In this document: in pieces, positions 8,630-17,605 of the stretch
How the letters are laid out: each line of letters starts with the position of its first letter
Numbering within the stretch: position 1 is the first letter of the stretch
Assembly (NCBI RefSeq): GCF_024585165.1
Contig: NZ_CP029008.1
Span: 4,793,501-4,857,500 of the forward strand
DNA length: 64,000 bases
From: Bradyrhizobium sp. WBOS07
GTDB taxonomy: Bacteria; Pseudomonadota; Alphaproteobacteria; Rhizobiales; Xanthobacteraceae
Direction: 5' to 3'
Program-made: the position numbers and the translations under genes
Notes under the pieces: generated by a model
Database searches by the model: none
What the model saw: the letters and a program-made list of their open reading frames with translations, nothing else
What the model was told of the DNA's origin: nothing

Positions 8630-9640
8630 ATGAATCAGGGCGATATCGATATCGCGCGCAAAGGAGCGGAAACGCCGGCGGACAGCCGCTCGACATCCTT
8701 CCAGCGTCTCAAGCCCTCGTCGGCGCTCGAGCTCCGAGCCTATGACATCGACCATTTCGGCGAGACGGAGAGATATGCCGGCGCGTCCAGCATGCCCTTG
8801 TCGCCGGGAGCGACGGCCATCATGCGTGCGCGGCTCGACCTGCCGAGCCTGACCCTGTCCCTGGTGAGGACCTTTCCGCGGATCATTCGCGGCTATCAAT
8901 TGACGAATGCCGCCGTCGTCGTGGTGCCGATGGATCACGTCACCTCGGCCCGCATCAACGGGCAATCGATAGGGCATTCCGTCGTGGTTCTGAGAGGCGT
9001 CTCCGATTGCCTGGTGCACGAGCCGGAGGGCCGGCTGATAGCCGTCGTGTCTTTTACCCCGCCCCGGCGCGAGCCCTGGACGCAACTGGGTGACGGCTAC
9101 CATCTGGTGAACCCGGCCTCGGACGTCCTTGCCTCGTTGCGCCGTCTGGTCTGCGTCACGCTCGAGATCGCAGCGCATGATCCGGACTTTCTCAACGAGC
9201 CGATGTCGCTGACCGCCGTCGAGCAATCTCTGCTCAGCACGTTGGAAGCTGCGCTGGGCAGCAGCGCAAAGGACAGACCCGTTTCGTCCACAATGGATGG
9301 CTATCGGCGCATCGTCGCAGACATGGAACGGCTGATCCGGCAGGATCTGACGATCTGGCACAAGACGCCCGAGCTCGCGGAGCAGGTGGGCGTCTCCGTC
9401 CGCACGCTCCAGAGCGCGACCCAGGCCATCTGTGGCCTCAGCCCGCATCGCTATAGCCGGGTTCTGCGCCTCTGGTCGGTGCGCAAGCAGCTGGGCAACG
9501 GCGGGGGGCACCGCAGTGTGAAGGCCTGCGCGATTGCGCACGGCTTCGGGCATCTGGGCGAGTTCGCGGCGAGCTACAAGGCGGCCTTCGGAGAGCTGCC
9601 ATCCGAGACCCTGCGCCGCGCCGTGCGGGACACGATCTAG
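8630..9640 (+). CDS. AraC family transcriptional regulator
   Basis: The protein has 336 residues. The first 200 form a beta-rich sensing domain that I cannot assign to a ligand. The last 100 are an AraC-type double helix-turn-helix: LAEQVGVSVRTLQSATQAIC as first recognition unit, then the second unit AIAHGFGHLGEFAASYKAAFGELPSE, close to the usual FGHxSxFxxxYxxxFGxxPS pattern. The ATG at 8630 gives a short leader; the open frame upstream overlaps the previous gene and is not needed. It follows the winged-helix gene and ends one base from the convergent rsmE stop. No target operon lies next to it. Confidence 0.82.
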   Translation: MNQGDIDIARKGAETPADSRSTSFQRLKPSSALELRAYDIDHFGETERYAGASSMPLSPGATAIMRARLDLPSLTLSLVRTFPRIIRGYQLTNAAVVVVPMDHVTSARINGQSIGHSVVVLRGVSDCLVHEPEGRLIAVVSFTPPRREPWTQLGDGYHLVNPASDVLASLRRLVCVTLEIAAHDPDFLNEPMSLTAVEQSLLSTLEAALGSSAKDRPVSSTMDGYRRIVADMERLIRQDLTIWHKTPELAEQVGVSVRTLQSATQAICGLSPHRYSRVLRLWSVRKQLGNGGGHRSVKACAIAHGFGHLGEFAASYKAAFGELPSETLRRAVRDTI

Positions 9641-9641
9641 G

Positions 9642-10397
9642 TTAACCCCCTTTACTGCCCCAATCGCCCAATACCGCCTGGACCAGCGCCAGCGCCGCCA
9701 CGGCGGCGGTGTCGGCCCGCATGATCCGGGGGCCCAGGGCGAGCCGGAGGATCTTGGGCTGCCGCAGCAGCAGGGCCCGCTCGTCCTCGGCAAAACCGCC
9801 TTCGGGGCCGATCAGGACGTCGATACCTTGTCCGGCCGCGCGCGCGGCTTGCAGGCTCTGAATCGGGTTTTCGACCTCCGCTGCCTCGTCGCAGAAGATC
9901 AGCAGCCGGTCGGCCGGGCGCTGGCTGAGGAAGCGCTCCAGGGCCACCGGTTCGGCGACGCTGGCGATGCTCAAGATGCCGCACTGCTCGGCTGCCTCGA
10001 CGACATTGGCCCGCATCCGCTCGGTATTGACGCGGGAGGCTTGGGTGAACCGGGTCAGAACCGGATGCAGCGCGGCGGCGCCCATCTCGATGGCCTTCTG
10101 GACCATGTAGTCGAGCCGGGCATGCTTCAGCGGGGCGAAGACGTAGGCGAGGTCGGCAAGCCGGTCCTGGGGCCGGGTCTGCTGGAGGACGACGAGGCCG
10201 TCCGGCCGCTTGCGGCCTTCAATGGCGGCCTGCCACTCGCCGTCCCGGCCGTTGAACGCCAAGACCTCGGCCCCGGCGGAAAGCCGCAGCACGTTGCCGA
10301 GATAGTTGCTCTGGTCGCGGTCGAGCGCGACCCTGGCGTCCTGGGCAAGGGGGGCATCGACGAACAGGCGGGGGGCACGAAAGTCGTGGGAGGGCAT
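9642..10397 (-). CDS. rsmE: 16S rRNA (uracil-1498-N3)-methyltransferase RsmE
   Basis: RsmE methylates U1498 of 16S rRNA using S-adenosylmethionine. The 251-residue protein shows the SPOUT-fold signature: IGPEGGF near residue 200 and LGPRIMRADTAAVAALALVQ, which forms the knot that binds the cofactor. The N-terminal part holds the PUA-like RNA-binding domain (RLFVDAPL...DHLGNVLRL-type segment). It is a single gene, convergent with the AraC gene and with no clear partner. Confidence 0.93.
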   Translation of the reverse strand: MPSHDFRAPRLFVDAPLAQDARVALDRDQSNYLGNVLRLSAGAEVLAFNGRDGEWQAAIEGRKRPDGLVVLQQTRPQDRLADLAYVFAPLKHARLDYMVQKAIEMGAAALHPVLTRFTQASRVNTERMRANVVEAAEQCGILSIASVAEPVALERFLSQRPADRLLIFCDEAAEVENPIQSLQAARAAGQGIDVLIGPEGGFAEDERALLLRQPKILRLALGPRIMRADTAAVAALALVQAVLGDWGSKGG

Positions 10398-10607
10398 CGG
10401 TCAAAAGTCCAATTTGGCGCCGTTATTAACCGAAAGCGGCCATTTCGGGGGTAAATATTGCCAAGCCGCCGCGTCGGTGCGCCGCGCTCTTGCCCTATTC
10501 GGCGGGTTGTTAAGCGCCGGCGGGAATCGTAAAATCGCGAGCACGCTGGTTGCGCTTCGATTGGAAGACGCTGGACCCCGTAAGCTCCTGCCGGAGAGAT
10601 TTTCTTG

Positions 10608-11261
10608 ATGATCCGTCATTTGATGGTTCCGATCGCAGCCGCCATGGTCACCATGGGCGCCTCTTGTGCCTATGCGCAAAGCGCGTTCCCGGCTCCCCTG
10701 CCCAATCAGGCCCCCGCCAGTTCGCCGTTTCCGCCGGTGAACGGTGCGGCGCCGACCGCGTCGGTCGGTACGACTCCGCAATCGTCATTTCCCGTGAACG
10801 GCGCGGCGCCGATCGGTGGGGCCGGTGCCTTCGGCGCGGCTCCCCCCACGCAAGCCGGTCCCGGCGAGGATTGCATGAAGGCGTTCATGCCCCTGCGCGA
10901 AGAAGCCGAGAAGCGCGGCAAGCTGATCAAGGCCGCGAGCGACCGTCACGCGCCGCCTGACGAGGCCTGCAAGCTGATCCGCAATTTCAGCCAGGCCGAG
11001 AGCAAGATGATCAAGTACATCGAGACTCACGCCGCCAAATGCGGAATTCCGGCGCAGGTCGGCGCGCAGATGAAGGACGGCCACAAGAACACCGAGGCCA
11101 TGGCCAACAAGGTCTGCAACGTCGCGCAGCAACAGCAGGCGCGCCCCTCAGGCCCGTCGCTGAGCGAGGTGCTGGGGTCGGCCTCGGCGCCTGAGGCCAA
11201 TGCCGGCAAGAAGGGCGGCAGCACCTTCGACACGCTCAACGGCAACGTCCTCACCCGATGA
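10608..11261 (+). CDS. secreted hypothetical protein with Cys-containing helical core
   Basis: The protein has 217 residues from the ATG at 10608 (a TTG lies one codon before). A signal peptide ends near CAYAQ. Residues about 25-85 are low complexity, with the pair SPFPPVNGAAPTA and SSFPVNGAAPIGG forming an imperfect internal repeat. The core (about 88-175) is helical and carries four cysteines (GEDCMKAF, DEACKLI, AAKCGIP, NKVCNV), probably two disulfides. I know it only as an uncharacterised Bradyrhizobium-type protein. Its stop overlaps the ubiA start (ATGA), so the two are coupled in translation. Confidence 0.75.
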   Translation: MIRHLMVPIAAAMVTMGASCAYAQSAFPAPLPNQAPASSPFPPVNGAAPTASVGTTPQSSFPVNGAAPIGGAGAFGAAPPTQAGPGEDCMKAFMPLREEAEKRGKLIKAASDRHAPPDEACKLIRNFSQAESKMIKYIETHAAKCGIPAQVGAQMKDGHKNTEAMANKVCNVAQQQQARPSGPSLSEVLGSASAPEANAGKKGGSTFDTLNGNVLTR

Positions 11262-12190
11262 GCGACGCGTCCGCCCGCGTTGCCGATTCCACCGGCAACT
11301 GGGTCGATACGCTCGCGCCGCCATGGGCACGGCCTTACCTCCGCTTGTCCCGCTTCGATCGTCCGATCGGCTCCTGGCTGCTGCTGATGCCATGCTGGTG
11401 GTCGGCGGCGCTCGCGAGCGGCATGGCGCATGACGTCCGCGGACTGCCGCTCACCATCGTGCTGTTCTTCATCGGCGCCTTCGTGATGCGCGGCGCGGGC
11501 TGCACCTGGAATGACATCACCGACCGCGATCTCGACGACAAGGTCGAGCGCACCCGCTCGCGGCCGCTGCCGTCGGGGCAGGTGAGCACGAAGCAGGCGC
11601 TGGCCTTCATGGTCGCGCAGGCGCTGGTCGGTCTCGTGGTGCTGCTGCAGTTCAACCGCTTCGCGATCGCGACCGGCATCGCATCGCTCCTGATCGTCGC
11701 GATCTATCCCTTCATGAAGCGGATCACCTGGTGGCCGCAGATCGTGCTCGGGCTTGCCTTCTCCTGGGGCGCGCTGATGGGGTTTGCCGTCACCTTCGGC
11801 CGCATCGACGTCACTGCGCTGGTGCTCTATGCCGCCGCGATTTCCTGGGTGATCGGCTATGACACGGTCTACGCGCATCAGGACGCCGAAGACGACGCGC
11901 TGATCGGCATCAAGTCGACCGCACGCCTGTTCGGCGCGCATACGCACCAGGCGCTGATCCTGTTCTACGGGCTGTCGGTGATGCTGATCGGCGTCGCGCT
12001 CGCCTCGGCCGATGCGCTCTGGCCGGCCTGGCTCGGCCTCGCCGCCTTCGCCGCCCATCTGGCGTGGCAGATCGTGCGCCTGCGGATCGACGATCCCGAG
12101 CTGTGCCTGCGCCTGTTCAAGTCGAACAAGCATGCGGGGTTGCTGCTGTTTGCGGGATTGCTCGCGGACGCCGTGATGCGGTCGGCGTAG
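11258..12190 (+). CDS. ubiA: 4-hydroxybenzoate polyprenyltransferase UbiA
   Basis: UbiA attaches the polyprenyl tail to 4-hydroxybenzoate in ubiquinone synthesis, in the inner membrane. The 310-residue protein has seven or more hydrophobic segments and both aspartate-rich motifs: NDITDRDLDDKVERTRSRPL at about residues 84-103 and YDTVYAHQDAEDDALIG at about 200-216. It overlaps the stop of the secreted protein gene before it and is followed by a dyad repeat. Confidence 0.95.
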   Translation: MSDASARVADSTGNWVDTLAPPWARPYLRLSRFDRPIGSWLLLMPCWWSAALASGMAHDVRGLPLTIVLFFIGAFVMRGAGCTWNDITDRDLDDKVERTRSRPLPSGQVSTKQALAFMVAQALVGLVVLLQFNRFAIATGIASLLIVAIYPFMKRITWWPQIVLGLAFSWGALMGFAVTFGRIDVTALVLYAAAISWVIGYDTVYAHQDAEDDALIGIKSTARLFGAHTHQALILFYGLSVMLIGVALASADALWPAWLGLAAFAAHLAWQIVRLRIDDPELCLRLFKSNKHAGLLLFAGLLADAVMRSA

Positions 12191-12194
12191 CTCT

Positions 12195-12284
12195 CGTAGG
12201 GTGGATTAGCGAAGCGTAATCCACCACTTCTGTTGCCGTGGAAATATAAGAGGTGGGTTACGCCTACGGCTAACCCACCCTACG
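12195..12284. repeat. dyad repeat, GTAGGGTGG... family
   Basis: The left end reads CGTAGGGTGGATTAGCG and the right end is its near-complement, TAACCCACCCTACG; inner arms GGATTA..TAATCC and GGGTTA..TAACCC also pair. It lies between convergent ubiA and the minus-strand gene at 12291. Relatives with the same ends are at 20382-20473 and 33433-33523. Confidence 0.8.
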
Positions 12285-12290
12285 CCACCT

Positions 12291-12809
12291 CTAGTTCCTC
12301 GCGATAATCTCACGTTCTTCGCGGTGCACGGGCAGCTCGCGCGCCATCGCAACACGGCGGCGCATCAGGAATTTCGGGCGGCGGGCGCGGATCGCGTTGG
12401 CGCGGCGGCGGCGGGCTGCGGGCTTGCGCGCACCCTCGTCGAGCTGCGGCAGTGCGAAGAGCTCGCTCCAGACCGCCCAGGCTTCCGCGAGTTCTTCGCT
12501 ATCGGCGCCGACCAGCAGCGGCACGGACAGCGAGGGGTCGCGATGCACCAGCACGAGGGCTTGGGCCTCGTCATTGCCGCGCAGCGCGACGCCGGTGAAG
12601 TCGCTGACGCGGACGTTGATCGCCATCTGCATGCCGCGGACGGCACGGCGCAGCACGACACGTTCGCGATGAAGCTCGATCTGCCTCGTATATCCGTCGG
12701 CGCGCGGATCGTGCGCATCGAAGCGGACCGGAAGGGAAAGAGGGTCGAGCCGCAGCGAGCGGCTCGACCCGGCGGGGTGGGCCCCGCATGTTGCTGTTTG
12801 ACGCCTCAC
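12291..12809 (-). CDS. DUF6101-like hypothetical protein
   Basis: The protein has 172 residues and a GTG start at 12809, with GGAG ten bases upstream. The N-terminal two thirds form a beta-rich domain (RLDPLSLPVRFDAHD, RERVVLRRAVRGMQMAINVRVSDFTGVALR). The tail is very basic (about 125-160, ARRRRANAIRARRPKFLMRRR), which may bind nucleic acid or membrane. I match it to the small rhizobial family DUF6101 from memory of its N-terminus; no function is known. It stands alone, convergent with ubiA. Confidence 0.7.
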   Translation of the reverse strand: MRRQTATCGAHPAGSSRSLRLDPLSLPVRFDAHDPRADGYTRQIELHRERVVLRRAVRGMQMAINVRVSDFTGVALRGNDEAQALVLVHRDPSLSVPLLVGADSEELAEAWAVWSELFALPQLDEGARKPAARRRRANAIRARRPKFLMRRRVAMARELPVHREEREIIARN

Positions 12810-12918
12810 GGCTTTCGTTCTCCCCGCCGGGATTATGTTCCCGGTCGATGCGAGGACCTTAGCGCGCGCCCTTCCGAAACCGCTTAAAAAGGCTGGTTAA
12901 CCCACCGTCACTGCTCCT

Positions 12919-12966
12919 CATGATTGACAAGACCTTGGCGCGCATGATTGACGAGACGTTGCGCCG
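12919..12966. repeat. two tandem 24-base repeats upstream of pmbA
   Basis: CATGATTGACAAGACCTTGG plus four bases is followed directly by CATGATTGACGAGACGTTGC plus four bases, with few mismatches. The copies lie about 110 bases before the pmbA start, so they may be an operator or part of the promoter (each holds TTGAC). Confidence 0.6.
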
Positions 12967-13074
12967 ACGGTGCGAATCTGAGCTTTTGGCGGGCTGAAAA
13001 TGCTTGAAGTCCGCGCGATCAGGGCACATCTGTGGGTTCCGGTCCCCGCACCCCGCCCCAACAGGATTTCGTTC

Positions 13075-14463
13075 GTGAACTCTTCACCGTCCACAAGCTC
13101 GACCACAGCCAATCGCGACCTGTTCGATCAGTCCGCGCTCTCCGATCTCGCGCAGCGGCTGGTCGAGGCGGCCAGGCGCGCGGGCGCGGACGCGGCCGAT
13201 GCGGTCGCGGTGCGCGGCGTCTCGCAAGGTGTCGAGGTGCGCGACGGACGCGTCGAGGAATCCGAGCGGTCGGAGGGCGACGATGTCGGCCTGCGGGTGC
13301 TGGTCGGCCAGCGCCAGGCGGTGGTCTCGACCAACGACGTCAGCGGCGATGCCGTGACCAAGCTTGCCGAACGCGCGGTCGCGATGGCGCGCGTCGCGCC
13401 CGACGACAAATATGTCGGCCTCGCCGATCCCGCGCTGCTCGCGCGCGATTTCCCCGATCTCGACCTGCTCGATCCCGGCGTGCCCGCAACCAGCGAGCTC
13501 GAGCGCCGCGCGCTCGAGGCCGAAGCCGCGGCGCTCGCGGTGAAGGGCGTGACAAAATCCGGCGGCGCCTCGGCTTCCGCCGGCATCGGCGGCATGGTGC
13601 TCGTCACCTCGACCGGCTTCCACGGCTCCTACCTGCGCTCCAGCCAGGGCATCTCGGCCACCGCCATCTCGGGCGAGGGCACCGGCATGGAGCGCGACTA
13701 CGACTTCACCTCGGCGCCGCATGCCGCCGATCTGTTGTCGCCGGAAGCCGTCGGCCGTTCCGCCGGCGAGCGCACCGTGGCGCGCTCCAATCCGCGCAAG
13801 GTCGAAACCTGCAAGGTCCCCGTCGTGTTCGATCCGCGCGTTGCCGGCTCGCTGGTCGGTCATCTCGTCGGCGCCATCAACGGCGCCTCGATCGCGCGCA
13901 AGACCAGCTTCCTGAAGGACAAGCTCGGCCAGCAGCTGTTCGCGAACAACATCCGCATCGTTGACGATCCCCTGCGCAAGCGCGGCCTGCGCTCGCAGAC
14001 CTTCGATGCCGAGGGCGTCGCGGTGAAGAGAACCGCGCTGGTCGACGAGGGCGTGCTGACGACCTGGCTGCTCGATTGCGCCACCGCGCGCGAACTCGGC
14101 CTCATCACCACCGGCCACGCCCATCGCGGCGTGTCCTCCTCGCCCTCGCCGGGGCCGTACAATCTGCATCTGGAGCCCGGCACGCCGAGCCCGGCTGAGC
14201 TGATCTCCGACATCAGCCAAGGTTTCTACGTCACCGATCTGATCGGCTCCGGCGTCAACGGCGTGACCGGCGATTACAGCCGCGGCGCCTCCGGCTTCTG
14301 GATCGAGAACGGCGAGATCACCTATCCCGTCAGCGAAGTCACCATCGCCGGCCATCTGTTCGAGATCTTCAAGTCGATGCAGCCCGCGAACAATCTCGAA
14401 TTCCGCTACGGCATCAATGCGCCGACGGTGCGCATCGAGGGTTTGACGCTTGGCGGACGCTGA
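13075..14463 (+). CDS. pmbA: TldE/PmbA family protease subunit
   Basis: With TldD, PmbA (TldE) forms a protease that matures small peptides and degrades some antitoxins. The 462-residue protein covers the whole family length, with conserved GSGVNGVTGDYSRGASGFWIENG and NNLEFRYGINAPTVRIEG near the end. It lacks the HExxxH zinc motif of TldD, as TldE subunits do. The GTG at 13075 has AGGA nine bases before; the frame is open to an ATG at 13000 but that stretch looks untranslated. It heads the operon running to lpxK. No tldD is in view. Confidence 0.9.
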   Translation: MNSSPSTSSTTANRDLFDQSALSDLAQRLVEAARRAGADAADAVAVRGVSQGVEVRDGRVEESERSEGDDVGLRVLVGQRQAVVSTNDVSGDAVTKLAERAVAMARVAPDDKYVGLADPALLARDFPDLDLLDPGVPATSELERRALEAEAAALAVKGVTKSGGASASAGIGGMVLVTSTGFHGSYLRSSQGISATAISGEGTGMERDYDFTSAPHAADLLSPEAVGRSAGERTVARSNPRKVETCKVPVVFDPRVAGSLVGHLVGAINGASIARKTSFLKDKLGQQLFANNIRIVDDPLRKRGLRSQTFDAEGVAVKRTALVDEGVLTTWLLDCATARELGLITTGHAHRGVSSSPSPGPYNLHLEPGTPSPAELISDISQGFYVTDLIGSGVNGVTGDYSRGASGFWIENGEITYPVSEVTIAGHLFEIFKSMQPANNLEFRYGINAPTVRIEGLTLGGR

Positions 14464-15259
14464 CGCGAACGACACGATCCTGGCGCGCGACGCGGCGCTG
14501 CTGCAGGACACGGTGCGGGAGGCGGGCGCGCTGGCGCAGTCGATGTTCCGGACCGAGCTGAAGAAGTGGACCAAGGGCGCCTCCTCGCCGGTGTCGGAAG
14601 CCGACATCGCCGTCAACGATCTGCTTGAAACGCGCTTGCGCAGCGCGACGCCGGACTATGGCTGGCTGTCCGAGGAGAGCGCCGATGACGCTGACCGGCT
14701 GTCGCGACGGCTGACCTGGATCGTCGATCCCATCGACGGCACCCGCAACTATCTCGGCGGCCATGACGAATGGTGCGTCAGCGTCGCACTGGTCGCGGAT
14801 GCCGCGCCGGTGCTGGCCGCGGTGTTCGCGCCGACGACCGACGAGTTCTTCTTCGCCGTGCGAGGTCAGGGCACCACGCTCAACGACAAGCCGGTGCGGG
14901 CGACCTCCGGGGCCGAGCTGGATTTCGCCCGCGTCGCCGGGCCGAAGCCGCTGGTCGAGCGCCTGAAGCCGTCACTCGGCGACATCAAGCTGCATCCGCG
15001 AATCGGCTCGCTGGCGCTGCGGCTGTGCCGGGTCGCCCATGGCGCGCTGGATGCGGCTTTTGCGGGGGGCAACAGCCACGATTGGGACCTTGCGGCGGCC
15101 GATTTGATCGTGCAGGAAGCCGATGGTAGGATGAGCGACCTCTCCGGAGAACCCATCCTCTATAACCGCCGGGAAGTGGCGCACGGGGTGCTGGTGGCAG
15201 CGGGACGCGATCGTCATGCGGGCATTGTCGCGCATTTTCGAAACCGTCCCCTGGCCTGA
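14450..15259 (+). CDS. inositol monophosphatase family protein, CysQ-like
   Basis: Family members remove phosphate from inositol phosphate or from 3'-phosphoadenosine 5'-phosphate. The 269-residue protein has the metal-binding motifs: EADIAVND, WLSEES in the Glu position, IVDPIDGTRNYL at about residues 92-103, and SHDWDLAAADLIVQEADG near the C-terminus. It starts at a TTG at 14450 that overlaps the pmbA stop by 14 bases, with GAGG nine bases before. Within this envelope operon a bisphosphate nucleotidase role is likely, but inositol phosphatase cannot be excluded. Confidence 0.85.
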   Translation: MADADANDTILARDAALLQDTVREAGALAQSMFRTELKKWTKGASSPVSEADIAVNDLLETRLRSATPDYGWLSEESADDADRLSRRLTWIVDPIDGTRNYLGGHDEWCVSVALVADAAPVLAAVFAPTTDEFFFAVRGQGTTLNDKPVRATSGAELDFARVAGPKPLVERLKPSLGDIKLHPRIGSLALRLCRVAHGALDAAFAGGNSHDWDLAAADLIVQEADGRMSDLSGEPILYNRREVAHGVLVAAGRDRHAGIVAHFRNRPLA

Positions 15260-15337
15260 AGCGCTCGTCGTCGTGCCTGTCAAACACTGTGCTTGTCGAA
15301 CACTGCTTTGCCGGGCAGCCCGTTAGGAACAGAACTG

Positions 15338-15580
15338 ATGCCAGATAGTGCCCCGCAACAATTGCTTCACCTCGTCATTGGCGGCGAGCTCGTCGATCTC
15401 GAGCAGAATGTCTTCAAGAATCTCGACGACGTCGAGATCGTCGGCCTCTATCCGAATTACGCCACCGCCCACGCCGCCTGGCGGGCCAAGGCGCAGTCGA
15501 CGGTCGACAACGCGCAGATGCGCTATTTCATCGTCCATCTCCATCGGCTGCTCGACCCGAATCAAGAACCGGCACGTTGA
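15338..15580 (+). CDS. DUF4170 family small protein
   Basis: The protein has 80 residues. AGGA stands nine bases before the ATG at 15338; a TTG at 15293 is a weaker alternative. The sequence LLHLVIGGELVDLEQNVFKN, the segment VEIVGLYPNYATAHAAWRAK and the end YFIVHLHRLLDP match DUF4170, a small alphaproteobacterial family usually found beside lipid A genes. Its stop overlaps the start of the acyltransferase gene. The conserved place in the operon suggests an accessory role in Kdo/lipid A assembly, which is inference. Confidence 0.85.
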   Translation: MPDSAPQQLLHLVIGGELVDLEQNVFKNLDDVEIVGLYPNYATAHAAWRAKAQSTVDNAQMRYFIVHLHRLLDPNQEPAR

Positions 15581-16296
15581 AGAGACTGCTTCGCAATACG
15601 CTGCGGAGCAGCTGGTTTCAGCGTGCCGTCGGGGTTCTGGCGGCCGAATATCTGCGCCTGGTCTGGCGGACCAACAAGTTCACGCTCGATCCGCCCGACG
15701 TCTATGAACGCGTCGAGCCGCAGCTCCCGGCGATCTTCGCCTTCTGGCACGGCCAGCATTTCCTCACGCCCTTCATCAAGAACCAGAACAAGCCCTCCTA
15801 TCGGGCCAAGGTCCTGATCTCCCGTCACCGCGACGGCGAGTTCAACGCCATCGCGGTGGAGCGGCTCGGCATCGGCCTGATCCGCGGTTCCGGCGATCAT
15901 GGCGGCGCCTTCCACCGCAAGGGCGGAGTCGGCGCCTTCAAGGAAATGGTGCGGACGCTTCAGGACGGTTGTAATGTCGCGCTGACTGCCGATGTCCCCA
16001 AGCGCGCGCGCGTGGCCGGGCTCGGCATCATCATGTTGGCACGGGAATCCGGGCGGCCGATCATGCCTTTCGCGATGGCGACCAGCCGCTTCATCCGGCT
16101 GAAGAATTGGGACCGCACCACCATCAATCTGCCGTTCGGGCGGGGCGCCCTGGTCGGCATCAAGGAAATCCACGTTCCCGCAGATGCCGACGCCGCCACG
16201 ATGGAAGCGTTGCGGCTGGAGCTGGAAGAGACGTTGAACGAGGCGACCCGCCGCGCCTACGCGCAGCTCGGCCGTCCGGGGCCGCAAGATGGCTAA
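15577..16296 (+). CDS. DUF374 lysophospholipid acyltransferase-like protein
   Basis: The protein has 239 residues and a TTG start that overlaps the DUF4170 stop. It carries the DUF374 signs: IFAFWHGQHFL (histidine of the HxxxxD-like active site), SRHRDGEFNA, RGSGDHGGAFHRKGG and TADVPKRARVAGLGIIMLARESG. An N-terminal amphipathic helix suggests membrane contact. Family members lie next to waaA and lpxK in many alphaproteobacteria and are thought to add an acyl chain in lipid A or phospholipid synthesis. The substrate is unproven. Confidence 0.88.
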   Translation: MKRLLRNTLRSSWFQRAVGVLAAEYLRLVWRTNKFTLDPPDVYERVEPQLPAIFAFWHGQHFLTPFIKNQNKPSYRAKVLISRHRDGEFNAIAVERLGIGLIRGSGDHGGAFHRKGGVGAFKEMVRTLQDGCNVALTADVPKRARVAGLGIIMLARESGRPIMPFAMATSRFIRLKNWDRTTINLPFGRGALVGIKEIHVPADADAATMEALRLELEETLNEATRRAYAQLGRPGPQDG

Positions 16297-17605
16297 ATCG
16301 CTGCCCATTGCGCTGCCGATCACGTTGCGGATGTATCGGCGCCTGGCCGCGGGCCTGGTGCCGCTTGCGCCTGCGCTGATCAAGCGGCGGCTGAGGCAGG
16401 GCAAGGAAGACCCCGCGCGCGTCGGCGAGCGGCGCGGCATCTCACGCGACGTGCGGCCGCATGGCCCGCTGGTCTGGATCCACGGTGCCAGCGTCGGCGA
16501 GGTGCTGGCCGCGGCGGCGCTGATCGAGCGCTTGCGCGATCTCAACCTGCGCATCCTGCTCACCTCGGGCACCGTCACCTCGGCCGCGGTGGTCGCAAAG
16601 CGCTTTCCGCCCGACGTCATCCATCAATACGTGCCGTACGATTCGCCGCGCTACGTCGCGCGCTTCCTCGACCATTGGGAGCCCTCGCTGGCTTTGTTCA
16701 TCGAATCCGATCTGTGGCCGAACCTGATCCTGGCCGGAGCGGCGCGCCGCGTGCCGATGGTGCTGATCAACGGGCGAATGTCGCCGCGCTCCTTCCCGCG
16801 CTGGCAGCGCATGCACGGCACCATCTCGGCGCTGCTGTCGCGGTTCGACATTTGCCTGGCGCAGTCGAAGATCGATGCCGAGCGCTTCTCCGCGCTGGGC
16901 GGCCGCGATGTCGTCACCACGGGCAATCTCAAGCTCGACGTGCCGGCGCCGCCGGCCGATCCCGCCAGGCTCGAGCGGCTGATGGCGATGACGCGCGGCC
17001 GGCCGATCATCGTCGCGGCCTCGACCCATCCGGGCGAGGACGAGATGCTGGTCGCGGCGCATCGCAGCCTGGTCGGCTTCTTCCCGCAGCTCCTCACCGT
17101 GATCGTGCCGCGGCATCCCGATCGCGGCTCTTCGATCGCCGGCCTGATCACGGCCTCGGGCCTGACGCCGGCGTTGCGCTCGCGCGAGGAGCTGCCGACC
17201 GCGACCACCGACATCTATGTCGCCGACACCATGGGCGAGCTCGGCCTGTTCTACCGCCTCTCGGGAATCGTGTTCATGGGCGGATCGCTGATCCGCCACG
17301 GCGGCCAGAATCCGATCGAGGCGATCAAGCTCGGTGCCGCCATCGTCCACGGGCCGCACGTCTTCAACTTCGCCGAAGTGTTCGAGGCGCTCGATGCGAG
17401 CGGCGCGGCGCGGCAGGCCGATACACAGGAGGCGCTGGTCAAGCAGCTCGGCCTGCTGCTGGCCGAACCGACCGTCCGCGAGAAGATGCAGCGCGCAGGT
17501 GCCGGTGTGGTCGAACAGCTCGGCGGCGCGCTGGATCGCACCATGACGGCGCTCGAGCCCTATCTGCTGCAATTGCGGATCGAGATGGGGGCCGCCAATG
17601 CGTGA
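16289..17605 (+). CDS. waaA: 3-deoxy-D-manno-octulosonic acid transferase WaaA
   Basis: WaaA adds Kdo residues from CMP-Kdo to the lipid A precursor at the inner membrane. The 438-residue protein has an N-terminal hydrophobic anchor (about 8-28), the catalytic IHGASVGEVLAA motif (Glu near residue 69), FIESDLWPN, and the GT-B donor-binding segment MGGSL..HGGQNPIEA near residue 335. It overlaps the stop of DUF374 by 8 bases and the start of lpxK by 8 bases. Confidence 0.95.
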   Translation: MAKSLPIALPITLRMYRRLAAGLVPLAPALIKRRLRQGKEDPARVGERRGISRDVRPHGPLVWIHGASVGEVLAAAALIERLRDLNLRILLTSGTVTSAAVVAKRFPPDVIHQYVPYDSPRYVARFLDHWEPSLALFIESDLWPNLILAGAARRVPMVLINGRMSPRSFPRWQRMHGTISALLSRFDICLAQSKIDAERFSALGGRDVVTTGNLKLDVPAPPADPARLERLMAMTRGRPIIVAASTHPGEDEMLVAAHRSLVGFFPQLLTVIVPRHPDRGSSIAGLITASGLTPALRSREELPTATTDIYVADTMGELGLFYRLSGIVFMGGSLIRHGGQNPIEAIKLGAAIVHGPHVFNFAEVFEALDASGAARQADTQEALVKQLGLLLAEPTVREKMQRAGAGVVEQLGGALDRTMTALEPYLLQLRIEMGAANA

